Source of the DNA: CAWCUK01 sp963798775
GTDB lineage: Bacteria > Bacteroidota > Ignavibacteria > Ignavibacteriales > Ignavibacteriaceae
Reading direction: 5' to 3'
Assembly (NCBI GenBank): GCA_963798775.1
Contig: CAWCUK010000001.1
Span: 1,116,001-1,180,000, forward strand
Length of the DNA stretch: 64,000 nt
Made by a program: the position numbers and the translations under genes. The notes below the pieces were generated by a model. The model was given only the letters and a program-made list of their open reading frames with translations, was not told the DNA's origin and searched no databases. Within the stretch, counting starts at the first letter, position 1; every line of letters begins with the position of its first letter. Of this stretch, positions 29,807 through 37,872 are shown one piece after another.

Positions 29807-31018
29807 ATGGAACTGTGGCAACAAATGGTAAGAGATAGCGTTCATTCTGTAGATCAGCTTGTTGATAAATTCGGCATCGACCGAAATATGGCCGAAAGTT
29901 TGGACGAATTTTTCCAGGCACGAATAAATCCTTACTATATGAGCTTAATCCGCTATCCGCACGATCCTATTTGGCGGCAATGCGTTCCGGATAGAGCTGA
30001 GTTGCATGATCTTGATGCCGAAGAAGATCCTTTAATGGAAGACGCAATGAGCCCGGTTCCAAATATAACACATCGTTATCCTGATAGAGCTTTATTTCTT
30101 GTTACAAGCCAATGCGGTTTGTACTGCCGCTTTTGTACAAGAAAAAGAAAGGTGGGTGATTATGAAAAAATATCAATGAAAGGATTGGAAAGCGCGTTTA
30201 ATTATCTTAAAGAGCATTCGGAAATTCGAGATGTAATTCTTTCCGGCGGCGATCCTTTAATGCTTACGGATGTTATGCTTGAAAAAATTCTTCAAAGGCT
30301 GCGCCAAATTCCTCATATTGAAATAATTAGACTCGGAAGCAAAATGCCTTGCGTACTTCCGCATAGAATTACTCCCCAGCTTTGTAATATGCTTAAAAAA
30401 TATCATCCTATTTATTTGAATACACACTTTAATCATCCTTGGGAAATTACTCCGGAAAGTACACAGGCATGTGAAATGTTAGTAGATGCGGGCATTCCGG
30501 TTGGAAATCAAATGGTGCTGATGAAGGGAGTAAATGATGATCCCGCGGTTGTAAAAGAATTAATGCAGAAGCTGCTTAGAATTAGAGTTCGCCCGTATTA
30601 TATGTATATGGCCGATGAAACAAAAGGGGCCAATCATTTTCGCACTTCTATTGAGACCGGCTTAGACATTATTGAAAATTTACGCGGACATACAAGCGGA
30701 TTAGCGATTCCTCATTTTGTAATTGATGCTCCCGGCGGCGGCGGAAAAATTCCCCTTCTTCCGAATTATGTTCTTCATCATGATGAAGATAAAGTTATTC
30801 TTCGGAATTATCAGAAGAAGGTTTATGTTTATGAAAATTATAAAGATAAAAATAATCCGAAGAAAAAAGTCCTTATAATTGGCAGCAGAATTGAAAAATT
30901 ATCTAAACCGGAAACAGAGGTTTCTGCGGATAAGATAAATAAAGGTAGGAAATCAAAAATAAAAGAGATTAATTTCAGCGAAATAGAACTTCCTGTTTTG
31001 GAAGATGTAGAAATTTAA
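29807..31018 (+). CDS. kamA: Lysine 2,3-aminomutase (KamA family radical SAM enzyme)
   Basis: A PLP- and [4Fe-4S]/S-adenosylmethionine-dependent enzyme converting L-lysine to L-beta-lysine. The radical SAM cysteines are C103, C107 and C110 in SQCGLYCRFCTRKRK. The SGGDPLML motif follows. The PLP lysine is K314 in DAPGGGGK. D270 (MYMAD) and D307 (VIDAPGG) stand 37 residues apart, the same spacing as the two lysine-binding aspartates D293 and D330 of clostridial lysine 2,3-aminomutase. Glutamate 2,3-aminomutase lacks these. The N-terminal region and 403-residue length fit KamA more than EpmB. The C-terminal 50 residues are a basic, variable tail. It is last in the cassette and followed by a terminator. 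Confidence 0.92.
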   Translation: MELWQQMVRDSVHSVDQLVDKFGIDRNMAESLDEFFQARINPYYMSLIRYPHDPIWRQCVPDRAELHDLDAEEDPLMEDAMSPVPNITHRYPDRALFLVTSQCGLYCRFCTRKRKVGDYEKISMKGLESAFNYLKEHSEIRDVILSGGDPLMLTDVMLEKILQRLRQIPHIEIIRLGSKMPCVLPHRITPQLCNMLKKYHPIYLNTHFNHPWEITPESTQACEMLVDAGIPVGNQMVLMKGVNDDPAVVKELMQKLLRIRVRPYYMYMADETKGANHFRTSIETGLDIIENLRGHTSGLAIPHFVIDAPGGGGKIPLLPNYVLHHDEDKVILRNYQKKVYVYENYKDKNNPKKKVLIIGSRIEKLSKPETEVSADKINKGRKSKIKEINFSEIELPVLEDVEI

Positions 31019-31039
31019 ATTAGTTTCTTTAAAATAAAG

Positions 31040-31072
31040 AAGGGATTACCTTCATTCGGCAATCCCTTTTTA
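31040..31072. terminator. Bidirectional terminator between kamA and the thioredoxin-like gene
   Basis: Stem AAGGGATT (31040-31047) / AATCCCTT (31061-31068), followed by a T-tract on the plus strand. It serves convergent transcripts from both sides. Confidence 0.8.
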
Positions 31073-31093
31073 TATATTAAAAAGTAAATTTCA

Positions 31094-31606
31094 TCATTGT
31101 TTAGATTCAACAATAGCGGCAATATCTTTTTCTAAAGTATCTTTTGGTGTTTCAACAATTCTGCCTAACTCTTCCCCGTTTTTATAAAAAATAATAGTCG
31201 GAACAAGTTCAATATTTAAACTGTCGGTTTCATTTTCTAAACCGTTTTTATCTCTATCAACAGTTATAATATTTACTTTATCCATCGGATAATTTATATC
31301 GTCTAAAATTCTAAACAATCTTGGAACTTCCCTTCTGCTGTCGCTGCACCATGTTCCCATAACTATTGTAATATCAACATTTTTTAAATCATTTTTAACA
31401 TTTTGCATTAAAGTTGTATCTACAGAATAAAGATTATAACCGGACTTGAACCACCAGGAAAAGCTGGAATCTTTAAACGCGTCTCTATCACAATGCCCTA
31501 TAAGCATTGGTTTACCGGAAACTGAATCTGTAATCATAACATTTTTATCTTGAGCTTTAATTGCGGGAAAAAAAATTAATATCAGAAAAAAACTTAACCA
31601 TTTCAT
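31094..31606 (-). CDS. Exported thioredoxin-fold protein with a CxxS active site
   Basis: An N-terminal signal peptide (FFLILIFFPAIKAQ) is followed by a thioredoxin-like domain. The active site reads GTWCSDSRREVPR, so the usual second cysteine of CxxC is serine. The later cis-proline loop is LVPTIIFYKNGEELGRI. Such single-cysteine sites in related proteins favour mixed-disulfide or isomerase chemistry rather than classical reduction. It starts only 2 nt after nadK ends and is probably the last gene of the GT2-DUF1844-nadK-trx unit. The 170 residues look complete. The partner is unknown. Confidence 0.78.
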   Translation of the reverse strand: MKWLSFFLILIFFPAIKAQDKNVMITDSVSGKPMLIGHCDRDAFKDSSFSWWFKSGYNLYSVDTTLMQNVKNDLKNVDITIVMGTWCSDSRREVPRLFRILDDINYPMDKVNIITVDRDKNGLENETDSLNIELVPTIIFYKNGEELGRIVETPKDTLEKDIAAIVESKQ

Positions 31607-31608
31607 AA

Positions 31609-32505
31609 CTACTCCTGATTATTAAGAGAATTTTGTCTGAGATCTATTCCCCATAAAAGTTTTTTGCGTAGAGTTTCAAAATAACTTGAATACGAAGTAT
31701 GAATTAATTTAAAAGGCCTTTTACTTTTTGTTATTTCTAATTCAAGAGGCGGAGGAAAAGCAAAAACTCTCTGGCCGTCGCAATTAACATGAACTTCCTT
31801 GTGAAGCGAATCCGCACGAACTATAATTTTTTCGTTGCCTGGAAGAACTAACGGACGAATTGTTAAACTATGCGGAGAGATTGGGGATAATGTAATTACA
31901 TCGGTTTTGGGACTAACAATCGGACCGCCGGCGGAAATTGAATAGCCGGTTGAACCGGTGGGAGTTGCTATTATAATTCCGTCGGCTACAAAAGTTGTAA
32001 CATATTCATCATCTACAGAAATAGAAATTTCAATCATTTTAGGCCAGCCGCCTTTATCTATTACAATATCATTAACCGCGTAAAATGTTTCTACTTTTCT
32101 GCCGATACAATCTCCCGTTACAACCATCCGTTCTTCAATCGAATATTTTTCATTTTTTATATCGGAAATAAAACTATCCATTTCATTTATATTTGCTTCG
32201 GCCAAAAAACCGAGTTTACCAAAATTTACGCCTAAGTACAGGTTTATCATAAAATTGAGCGTGATAAGCAGTAGCAAGCATTGTTCCGTCGCCGCCGATT
32301 GAAATAATAATATCGCTTCTTTTGCACAACCTATTTGTTTCATACAAAATTAATCTTCTTTATTCTTTTATCGTAATCTTTACATTTTTTTAACTCATCG
32401 CTTATTAAATAATTCAAACTCATTTTCTTGCAGCTTTTCAACTAGTAAGGCAACAACGTTAAAAACGTTTTCTTTAGAAGTGTTGGCAATAATTCCTATG
32501 GTCAT
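31609..32505 (-). CDS. nadK: NAD kinase (three frameshifts near the 5' end)
   Basis: Phosphorylates NAD to NADP in the cytosol. The C-terminal 200 residues are intact: GVNFGKLGFLAE, VVTGDCIGRK, AVNDIVIDKG, VADGIIIATPTGSTGYSISAGGP. The N-terminal part lies in other frames: ATG 32505 gives MTIGIIANTSKENVFNVV, then ISDELKKCKDYDKRIKKINFV, then RSDIIISIGGDGTMLATAYHAQ with the GGDGT motif. Removing one base near 32405, one near 32342 and one at 32233 joins all parts into 298 codons, normal for NadK. Three lesions in an essential gene within 280 nt again suggest consensus errors. It probably shares a transcript with DUF1844 upstream. Confidence 0.9.
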
Positions 32506-32593
32506 CAAATTTCCCGTTTGGTTTATATAAAACTTAAGTATTCCAGGAATAACTATTTAGCTGATATATCACTTTTTTTTTGCAACTTATATT

Positions 32594-32858
32594 TTATTTA
32601 TTTTTTTCTTTTACATAAGAAAGTTTCAATTCACTTATAACTTCATTAAGAAATTTATCTTCGTATGACGATAAATTTCCTTCGGTTTTGTCTTTTATCA
32701 TTTCAAGAGTATCGATAGATAATTTTGCCAGATCTCAAATTAATTTCGAGTGTATTAGTTACCGGATTTTCACTTTTCCCCAAAGACATAAGCGCAATCT
32801 GCTGGTGCTGCATTACAAGCTGCATAAAAAGGAGTTCATTTGGTTGTTTCTGTTCCAT
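32594..32858 (-). CDS. DUF1844 family protein (one frameshift)
   Basis: A small helical protein that is easily missed because its frame is broken. The first part reads LFMQLVMQHQQIALMSLGK then NPVTNTLEINL. After removing one base near 32734-32736 it continues LAKLSIDTLEMIKDKTEGN and ends with the LSYVKEKNK tail. The repaired gene has 88 codons. The LVMQHQQIALMSLG signature and length match DUF1844 proteins of Bacteroidota, planctomycetes and others, whose function is unknown. Its 5' end overlaps the 3' end of the upstream glycosyltransferase by 23 nt. Confidence 0.8.
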
Positions 32859-33630
32859 GCTTAATACTCTCTTTTAGTTCCCAAAGTTTACTGTATTTTG
32901 TAAAAACATAGGCCGATGAAAAAACCGCAAGAATAAATCCCTGCAGTCCGTCTAAGAATCCTCTTTTGATAAAATACATTTTAATAAAGATAAAAATAGG
33001 ACGAATAAGTATGTCGCTAACAGAAAATTTTTTACCTTTTTTTAATAGTTCATCGGCAGCTAAGGTTGTATAATTGTTAAACTTAAAAAAGTAGTGGGAA
33101 ATAGACGGATCGGTATAATGCTCAAGATCGGCATTTAATTTTCCCGTTTCACCTTCTATATGAAGATTTTCATGAACATCTTTATTATTAAAATATGCTT
33201 TTTGTTGGTTAAAAAGACGAGTTACTCTGCCGGGATACCAGCCGCTGTGTTTTATCCATTTTCCCAGGAAATAGGCTTTTCTGGGAATTGAATAAGCCGG
33301 AAATGAAGGTTTACTTTCCTTAAATTTCAACAGCTCATTTTTTAATTCTGCAGTTAAGGCTTCATCCGCGTCTATCCAAATTATCCAATCATATGAAACT
33401 AACGAAACCGCAAGCTGTTTAGTTTTTGCGTAACCCTGCCATTCTACTGTTCTATATTTTACATTTCCATAGGATTTAATAATTTCTAAAGTGTTATCTG
33501 TTGTTGTATTATCAACTAAAACAAAAATTTCATCAACGCAGTTTAATTGGCTTTCAATACAGCGGGCAATATTTGATTCTTCGTTTTTCGCTATTATTAT
33601 GGATGAAAGTTTTATCACGTTTTTCTTCAA
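32836..33630 (-). CDS. GT2 glycosyltransferase (lipopolysaccharide core type)
   Basis: A 264-residue family 2 glycosyltransferase. IIIAKNEESNIARCIES at the N-terminus and WIIWIDADEALTAELKNEL (DxD-type motif) mark the nucleotide-sugar site. HSGWYPGRVTRLFNQQKAYF and VHENLHIEG are features of WaaE/KdtX-like core glucosyltransferases. A hydrophobic C-terminal segment (GLQGFILAVFSSAYVF) may dock at the inner membrane. It starts the GT2-DUF1844-nadK-thioredoxin unit and diverges from the polysaccharide cluster. The sugar it transfers is unknown. Confidence 0.82.
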   Translation of the reverse strand: MKKNVIKLSSIIIAKNEESNIARCIESQLNCVDEIFVLVDNTTTDNTLEIIKSYGNVKYRTVEWQGYAKTKQLAVSLVSYDWIIWIDADEALTAELKNELLKFKESKPSFPAYSIPRKAYFLGKWIKHSGWYPGRVTRLFNQQKAYFNNKDVHENLHIEGETGKLNADLEHYTDPSISHYFFKFNNYTTLAADELLKKGKKFSVSDILIRPIFIFIKMYFIKRGFLDGLQGFILAVFSSAYVFTKYSKLWELKESIKHGTETTK

Positions 33631-33887
33631 AAAATACAGTTTTGCTTATCGGTTTTTAATTTACTTTGCAAAATAACGATTTTTAATTAAAGATTGTTCT
33701 AATATCTTTATATATATATTCAGGCTAAATTTTTCTATATTTGCTTAAATTTTATAAAGTTTTTATTGGATTTTTCTCTGTTGAAATCAATTTTACGCAC
33801 GATTTTAAAAATTACTTTTATTCCTAAAAAGGAATCTGTTTTTATAAGTCGGCAAAATACGCTCATTAAAAAGGGCTCCGTTTTATA
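33631..33887. other. Divergent promoter region between GT2 and the polysaccharide cluster
   Basis: About 257 nt. A perfect TATATTTG at 33736-33743 on the plus strand could be the -7 box of the polysaccharide cluster, but no TTG stands 19-20 nt upstream. An open frame from TTG 33766 to a stop just before the flippase start would give a 40-residue basic peptide; no family was recognised and it is not called. Confidence 0.4.
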
Positions 33888-35210
33888 GTGAGCAGAATTA
33901 ATAAACTTTATAAATTCATCCGCTCAAAATTTAAATCTGAATCCGTACAGGAAATGGGGTGGGTTTTTTTCGGCCAGGCATCTAATGTTATTCTAGGATT
34001 TATTGTTGTAAAACTTTTAAGCGGAATGGGAAAAGAAGAATATGGTACTTATGCCCTTATAATTACTATTGCCGCTTTTTTAGGATTGTTTTACGGTCCA
34101 ATGCAACAGGGATTCTTACGTTTTTATTATCACTTCCAAATAAAAAAGTTAACGCATACATTTGTAAGATATATTTATAAACTTGTTTTCGGAGCAAGTT
34201 TTTTATTTTTAATTACTGCCGTTGCCGGTTATGCCGTCGTCCCATTTATAAATATTTCACTTACCGCGGCTTTTATTTTGGCGGCAGGATTTTTTGTGGT
34301 GGTTTTTAAATTAGATGAATTCTTTAATTCTGTTCTTAATCTAATAAGAAAACGAAAAGAAAATTCTATTTTGCAGGCTTCGGAAAGAACTTTAGTAATT
34401 ATTTCATTTTTTATTCTGAGAAGTTTTAAATCATTACAGTTATTCCCGGTATTAATTGTTCTGGCCTCATTCGCTCTAATTTTTGCGGTTATTAAAATTT
34501 TACTTTTTCAAAAATACATTCCTTCAGAAGAAGATAATATTACGGATTCAACCGAAGTAAAAAAAGATATTAAATCTCAGCTTTTTGCTTATACACTTCC
34601 GTTTCTTATTTGGGGGTTATTCGGATGGCTTCAGTTAAATAGTGAAAAATGGATAATTAACGGTATTTTATCAGCAGCGGAAGTGGGAGTTTACGCAATA
34701 ATGATGGCTCTGGTAAACGCGCTGGTTTTAGTTCCAAATAATATTATTTCTGAATTCGCAACTCCAATCATCTTCAAACAATTTTCTGATCTAAAAAATA
34801 AAGATGAAGTTCACTCCGGTTTCAGCTATATAAAAATAAATATTCTTATAGTACTTGTTATTACAATTTTTTCTACCGTGCTTACCTTTTTTGCGGGTAA
34901 ACAATTAATTTCTATAATAAGTAATGAAAGTTACACAACTTATTGGTTTATTCTTCCTCTTTTATGTTTGGGTACGGGAATGTTTTTAATTGGGCAAGCT
35001 TTAACTTATTTGGGCCTTTCGCTTAACTTGCCAAAAAAATATTTATTGCCGAAGATAAGCATTGGATGTCTTTCGGTTCTGTTTAATTTATATTTTATAA
35101 ATAAATTAGGACTTACCGGTGTTGCTTATTCGGTTCTTTTAGTAGGTTTTATTTATGTTATTTATATTTTGTTTGTGAATAAGAAAATTTTAAATGATTT
35201 TAACTTTTAA
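33888..35210 (+). CDS. Oligosaccharide flippase family protein (Wzx-like)
   Basis: A 440-residue membrane protein with about twelve to fourteen hydrophobic segments, of the MATE-like polysaccharide transporter fold. The start GWVFFGQASNVILGFIVVKLLS followed by KEEYGTYAL is typical of Wzx/PST flippases. It would move lipid-linked oligosaccharide across the cytoplasmic membrane. GTG 33888 is the first start in frame and stands right after a stop. It opens the polysaccharide cluster, consistent with a role in O-antigen or exopolysaccharide export. Sequence divergence prevents naming the sugar unit. Confidence 0.85.
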   Translation: MSRINKLYKFIRSKFKSESVQEMGWVFFGQASNVILGFIVVKLLSGMGKEEYGTYALIITIAAFLGLFYGPMQQGFLRFYYHFQIKKLTHTFVRYIYKLVFGASFLFLITAVAGYAVVPFINISLTAAFILAAGFFVVVFKLDEFFNSVLNLIRKRKENSILQASERTLVIISFFILRSFKSLQLFPVLIVLASFALIFAVIKILLFQKYIPSEEDNITDSTEVKKDIKSQLFAYTLPFLIWGLFGWLQLNSEKWIINGILSAAEVGVYAIMMALVNALVLVPNNIISEFATPIIFKQFSDLKNKDEVHSGFSYIKINILIVLVITIFSTVLTFFAGKQLISIISNESYTTYWFILPLLCLGTGMFLIGQALTYLGLSLNLPKKYLLPKISIGCLSVLFNLYFINKLGLTGVAYSVLLVGFIYVIYILFVNKKILNDFNF

Positions 35211-35231
35211 TTTTGGTTTGGGGGATTCTAT

Positions 35232-36245
35232 ATGAAAATTGCAGTTGTCTGCATGAAGTATGATTATGGTATTAAAAAGCGCGGATTTTCATTCGAATAT
35301 TATAATATTTTTATGCCGCTGCTAGATGTTTTCGGTGATAAAAATGTTTCTCATTTCGATTTTTTTTCGATCTTTAAACAATCGGGGAAAAGTGAAATGA
35401 ATAAACGTTTAAATGAATTTGTAAAATCCGAAAAACCCGACATTACTCTTTTCTGCTTATTTGAGGAAGAATTTGATGAAGTAGCCGTAAGTAAATTACG
35501 TGAACAAACTAAAACTGTTGTTTATTTTTTCGATGATCCATGGCGGCAGAATTTTGTTAGGCATTGGATAAAATATTTCGACTTCTTCTCGACTCCGGAT
35601 TTTTACATGTATACAAAATACGAATTGGAAGGTATACGAAATGTTTTTTACTCTCCTTTCGGTTTTAATGCAAATGTTTATAAAAAATTAGAATTAGAAA
35701 AAAAATATGATGTTTCTTTCGTCGGGAATTATAGCGCGTTTAGAGAATGGGTTTTTAATCAATTAGCAAAAGACGGAATAAAAGTGAAGGTTTTCGGAAG
35801 AGGCTGGCACTCCGGTAGTAAATGGCTTCAGCATGAACAGATGGTTGAGGTTTTTAATCAATCAAAAATAAATTTGAATTTATCCAATTCAGTCTATAAT
35901 GATGTAAATTTTGTTTTGTGGGCGGCAAAATCACCGAAGGCTTTAAAACAAGTTATGCTGCTTAAAAAGCATAAAGAACAAGTAAAAGGCCGGCATTACG
36001 AAATAAACGGCTGCGGCGGTTTTCAATTAAGTTATTTTGTTCCGGGCTTAAATCTTGCGTATGAAATTGATAAGGAAATTGCTGTGTTTGAAGATGTAAG
36101 AAATCTTTCGGATGAAATAAAATTTTTCTTAAAAGCAGATATGTTTAGAGAAACTATAGCTTTAAATGGCTATAATCGTTCAATTAAAGACCACACAGCA
36201 CAACATTATATGAAGCAATTAGTAGAAAATGTTTTTAATAATTAA
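35232..36245 (+). CDS. CgeB-like glycosyltransferase
   Basis: A 337-residue protein with two Rossmann-like halves. The N-terminal half (IAVVCMKYDYG, TVVYFFDDPWRQNF, YFDFFSTPDFYMYTKYE) resembles DUF3880. The C-terminal half (YDVSFVGNYSAFREWVF, KINLNLSNSV, then NGCGGFQLSYFVPGLNLAYE and an ERVDEI-like end) matches the glycosyl transferases group 1 subgroup found in CgeB and in maturation glycosyltransferases. It lies 21 nt after the flippase and 10 nt before the DUF268 gene. It probably adds a sugar or decorates the repeat unit. No obvious DxD motif is seen, as expected for GT-B folds. Confidence 0.75.
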   Translation: MKIAVVCMKYDYGIKKRGFSFEYYNIFMPLLDVFGDKNVSHFDFFSIFKQSGKSEMNKRLNEFVKSEKPDITLFCLFEEEFDEVAVSKLREQTKTVVYFFDDPWRQNFVRHWIKYFDFFSTPDFYMYTKYELEGIRNVFYSPFGFNANVYKKLELEKKYDVSFVGNYSAFREWVFNQLAKDGIKVKVFGRGWHSGSKWLQHEQMVEVFNQSKINLNLSNSVYNDVNFVLWAAKSPKALKQVMLLKKHKEQVKGRHYEINGCGGFQLSYFVPGLNLAYEIDKEIAVFEDVRNLSDEIKFFLKADMFRETIALNGYNRSIKDHTAQHYMKQLVENVFNN

Positions 36246-36255
36246 TAGCTAAAAA

Positions 36256-37038
36256 ATGCAGGGATCAAAACTAAATTATTATTTAAATCTTTTTGGATTC
36301 TTCCCGAAGAAATTCATTAATTCTTTAAGGGGAATTTCTCCCTATAGAAGTAATTATTCAATTATAAAGGAACAAATAAAAGTTAATAACGAATTTCATA
36401 TATCCGAACTTTATCCTTGTCTTGACGATAGATTTGACACCGCGGGATCAATTCCACAGCATTATTTTTACCAGGATTTAATCGTAGCTAATAAAATTTT
36501 TAAAGCTAATCCCCAAAAACATGTAGATATCGGTTCCAGAATAGATGGATTTGTTGCTCATGTTGCAAGTTTTAGAGAAATTGAGGTTTTTGATATTAGA
36601 AAACTCGATTATAAAATTCCCAATGTAAAATTTGTGCAGGCAGATTTAACCGCGGAAGATTTTTCAATTCAAAATTATTGCGATTCAATTTCCTGCCTTC
36701 ACGCCATTGAGCATTTCGGTTTAGGAAGATATGGAGACATTCCCGACATTAACGGGCATCTTAAAGGATTGGCTAATATTTCTAAAATTCTTAATTCCGG
36801 CGGAACTTTTTATTTTTCAACTCCGATAGGGAAACAGAGGATTGAGTTTGATGCTCATCGCGTTTTTTCTTTAAAATACTTAATCGATTATTTCCGGGAA
36901 GATTATGAAATAAAATCTTTCTCGTACATAAATGACAAGGAAGAATTAAAAACTGATATAAAATTAAATCCCGCTGAAATTGAAAATAGCCTAAACTGCC
37001 GGTACGGCTGCGGAATTTTTGAACTGGTAAAAAAATAA
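36256..37038 (+). CDS. DUF268 domain protein, methyltransferase-like
   Basis: A 260-residue protein. The core DTAGSIPQHYFYQDLIVA and HVDIGSRIDGFVAHVASF followed by EVFDIRKLD is the DUF268 signature. DIGSRIDG resembles a methyltransferase motif I, and SCLHAIEHFGLGRYGD, ILNSGGTFYFSTPIG and GCGIFELVKK complete an AdoMet methyltransferase-like fold. DUF268 genes often sit in polysaccharide clusters. Sugar O-methylation, or transfer to the chain end, is a reasonable inference. The next gene starts after one base. Confidence 0.78.
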   Translation: MQGSKLNYYLNLFGFFPKKFINSLRGISPYRSNYSIIKEQIKVNNEFHISELYPCLDDRFDTAGSIPQHYFYQDLIVANKIFKANPQKHVDIGSRIDGFVAHVASFREIEVFDIRKLDYKIPNVKFVQADLTAEDFSIQNYCDSISCLHAIEHFGLGRYGDIPDINGHLKGLANISKILNSGGTFYFSTPIGKQRIEFDAHRVFSLKYLIDYFREDYEIKSFSYINDKEELKTDIKLNPAEIENSLNCRYGCGIFELVKK

Positions 37039-37039
37039 G

Positions 37040-37867
37040 ATGGATAGTTCACCGCTCGTTTCTGTTGTAATTCCCGTTTATAACGTTGAAAAATTTGTTG
37101 AAGAAACAATTTATTCTGTACTAAAACAGACATATAAGAATTTTGAAATAATTGTTGTTGATGATTCTTCCACCGATGATACCTTAAAAATAGTACAAAA
37201 ACTTTCTAAAAAATTTCATAAGATTAATTACTACAAAATTGAACACGCCGGCCGCCCTTCTGTGCCGAGAAATTTCGGAATAAGTAAAGCGCAAGGTTCA
37301 TTAATCGCGTTTTTAGACGGCGATGATGTTTGGGTAAACAATAAACTTGAAATACAAGTAAATTATTTATTGAATAATCCGCAGCTTGTTTTTGTTTATT
37401 CCATGAGTGTTACTTTCGGAACTTCTATTTTTTCTCCGCATTACGAGGTTCTTCCGCTAATTTCTAAAGCCGCGCGGACGAAAAATGATCTTCTTCAAAA
37501 AGGAAACTCAATTACTTGTTCTTCTGTACTTGTTAAAAAAAATGCCTTACAAGCTGTTAATGGTTTTGATGAAGATCCTAAATTAAAAGTTGAAGATTAT
37601 GATTTATGGGTACGTTTGAGTGAAATAGGCCCTTTTCTTTTTATTCCTCTGCTTCATGTTTATTATCGTGTTCATCAGTCGCAGTTTTCAGCTGATTGGG
37701 AAATAAAACAAGAACGGGTAAATTATCTGGCAAAAAAAAGAAATTGGAATCTTCCGCCGTATAGGTACTACCGCAACCGAGGAAAATTTTTTCTCTTTGC
37801 TAGGAATTCGGTTCATTTTTTAACTTTTTTGTGGATAAAATTTATCGGCTGGTACAGGAAAAAATAA
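37040..37867 (+). CDS. GT2 glycosyltransferase
   Basis: A 275-residue inverting glycosyltransferase with the GT-A fold. VSVVIPVYNVEKFVEETI, IIVVDDSSTDDTLKIV and the metal-binding FLDGDDVW are in the first 100 residues; KVEDYDLWVRLSE supplies the catalytic-base region. The C-terminus is basic and aromatic, suggesting peripheral membrane contact. It starts one base after DUF268 and ends 5 nt before the GT4 gene, within an evident operon. The donor sugar is not predictable. Confidence 0.88.
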   Translation: MDSSPLVSVVIPVYNVEKFVEETIYSVLKQTYKNFEIIVVDDSSTDDTLKIVQKLSKKFHKINYYKIEHAGRPSVPRNFGISKAQGSLIAFLDGDDVWVNNKLEIQVNYLLNNPQLVFVYSMSVTFGTSIFSPHYEVLPLISKAARTKNDLLQKGNSITCSSVLVKKNALQAVNGFDEDPKLKVEDYDLWVRLSEIGPFLFIPLLHVYYRVHQSQFSADWEIKQERVNYLAKKRNWNLPPYRYYRNRGKFFLFARNSVHFLTFLWIKFIGWYRKK

Positions 37868-37872
37868 AAACA

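Noticed and set aside
33766..33887. 40-codon basic frame before the flippase gene
   Set aside because: TTG start, no ribosome site, no family resemblance, and it lies in the likely leader of the cluster.
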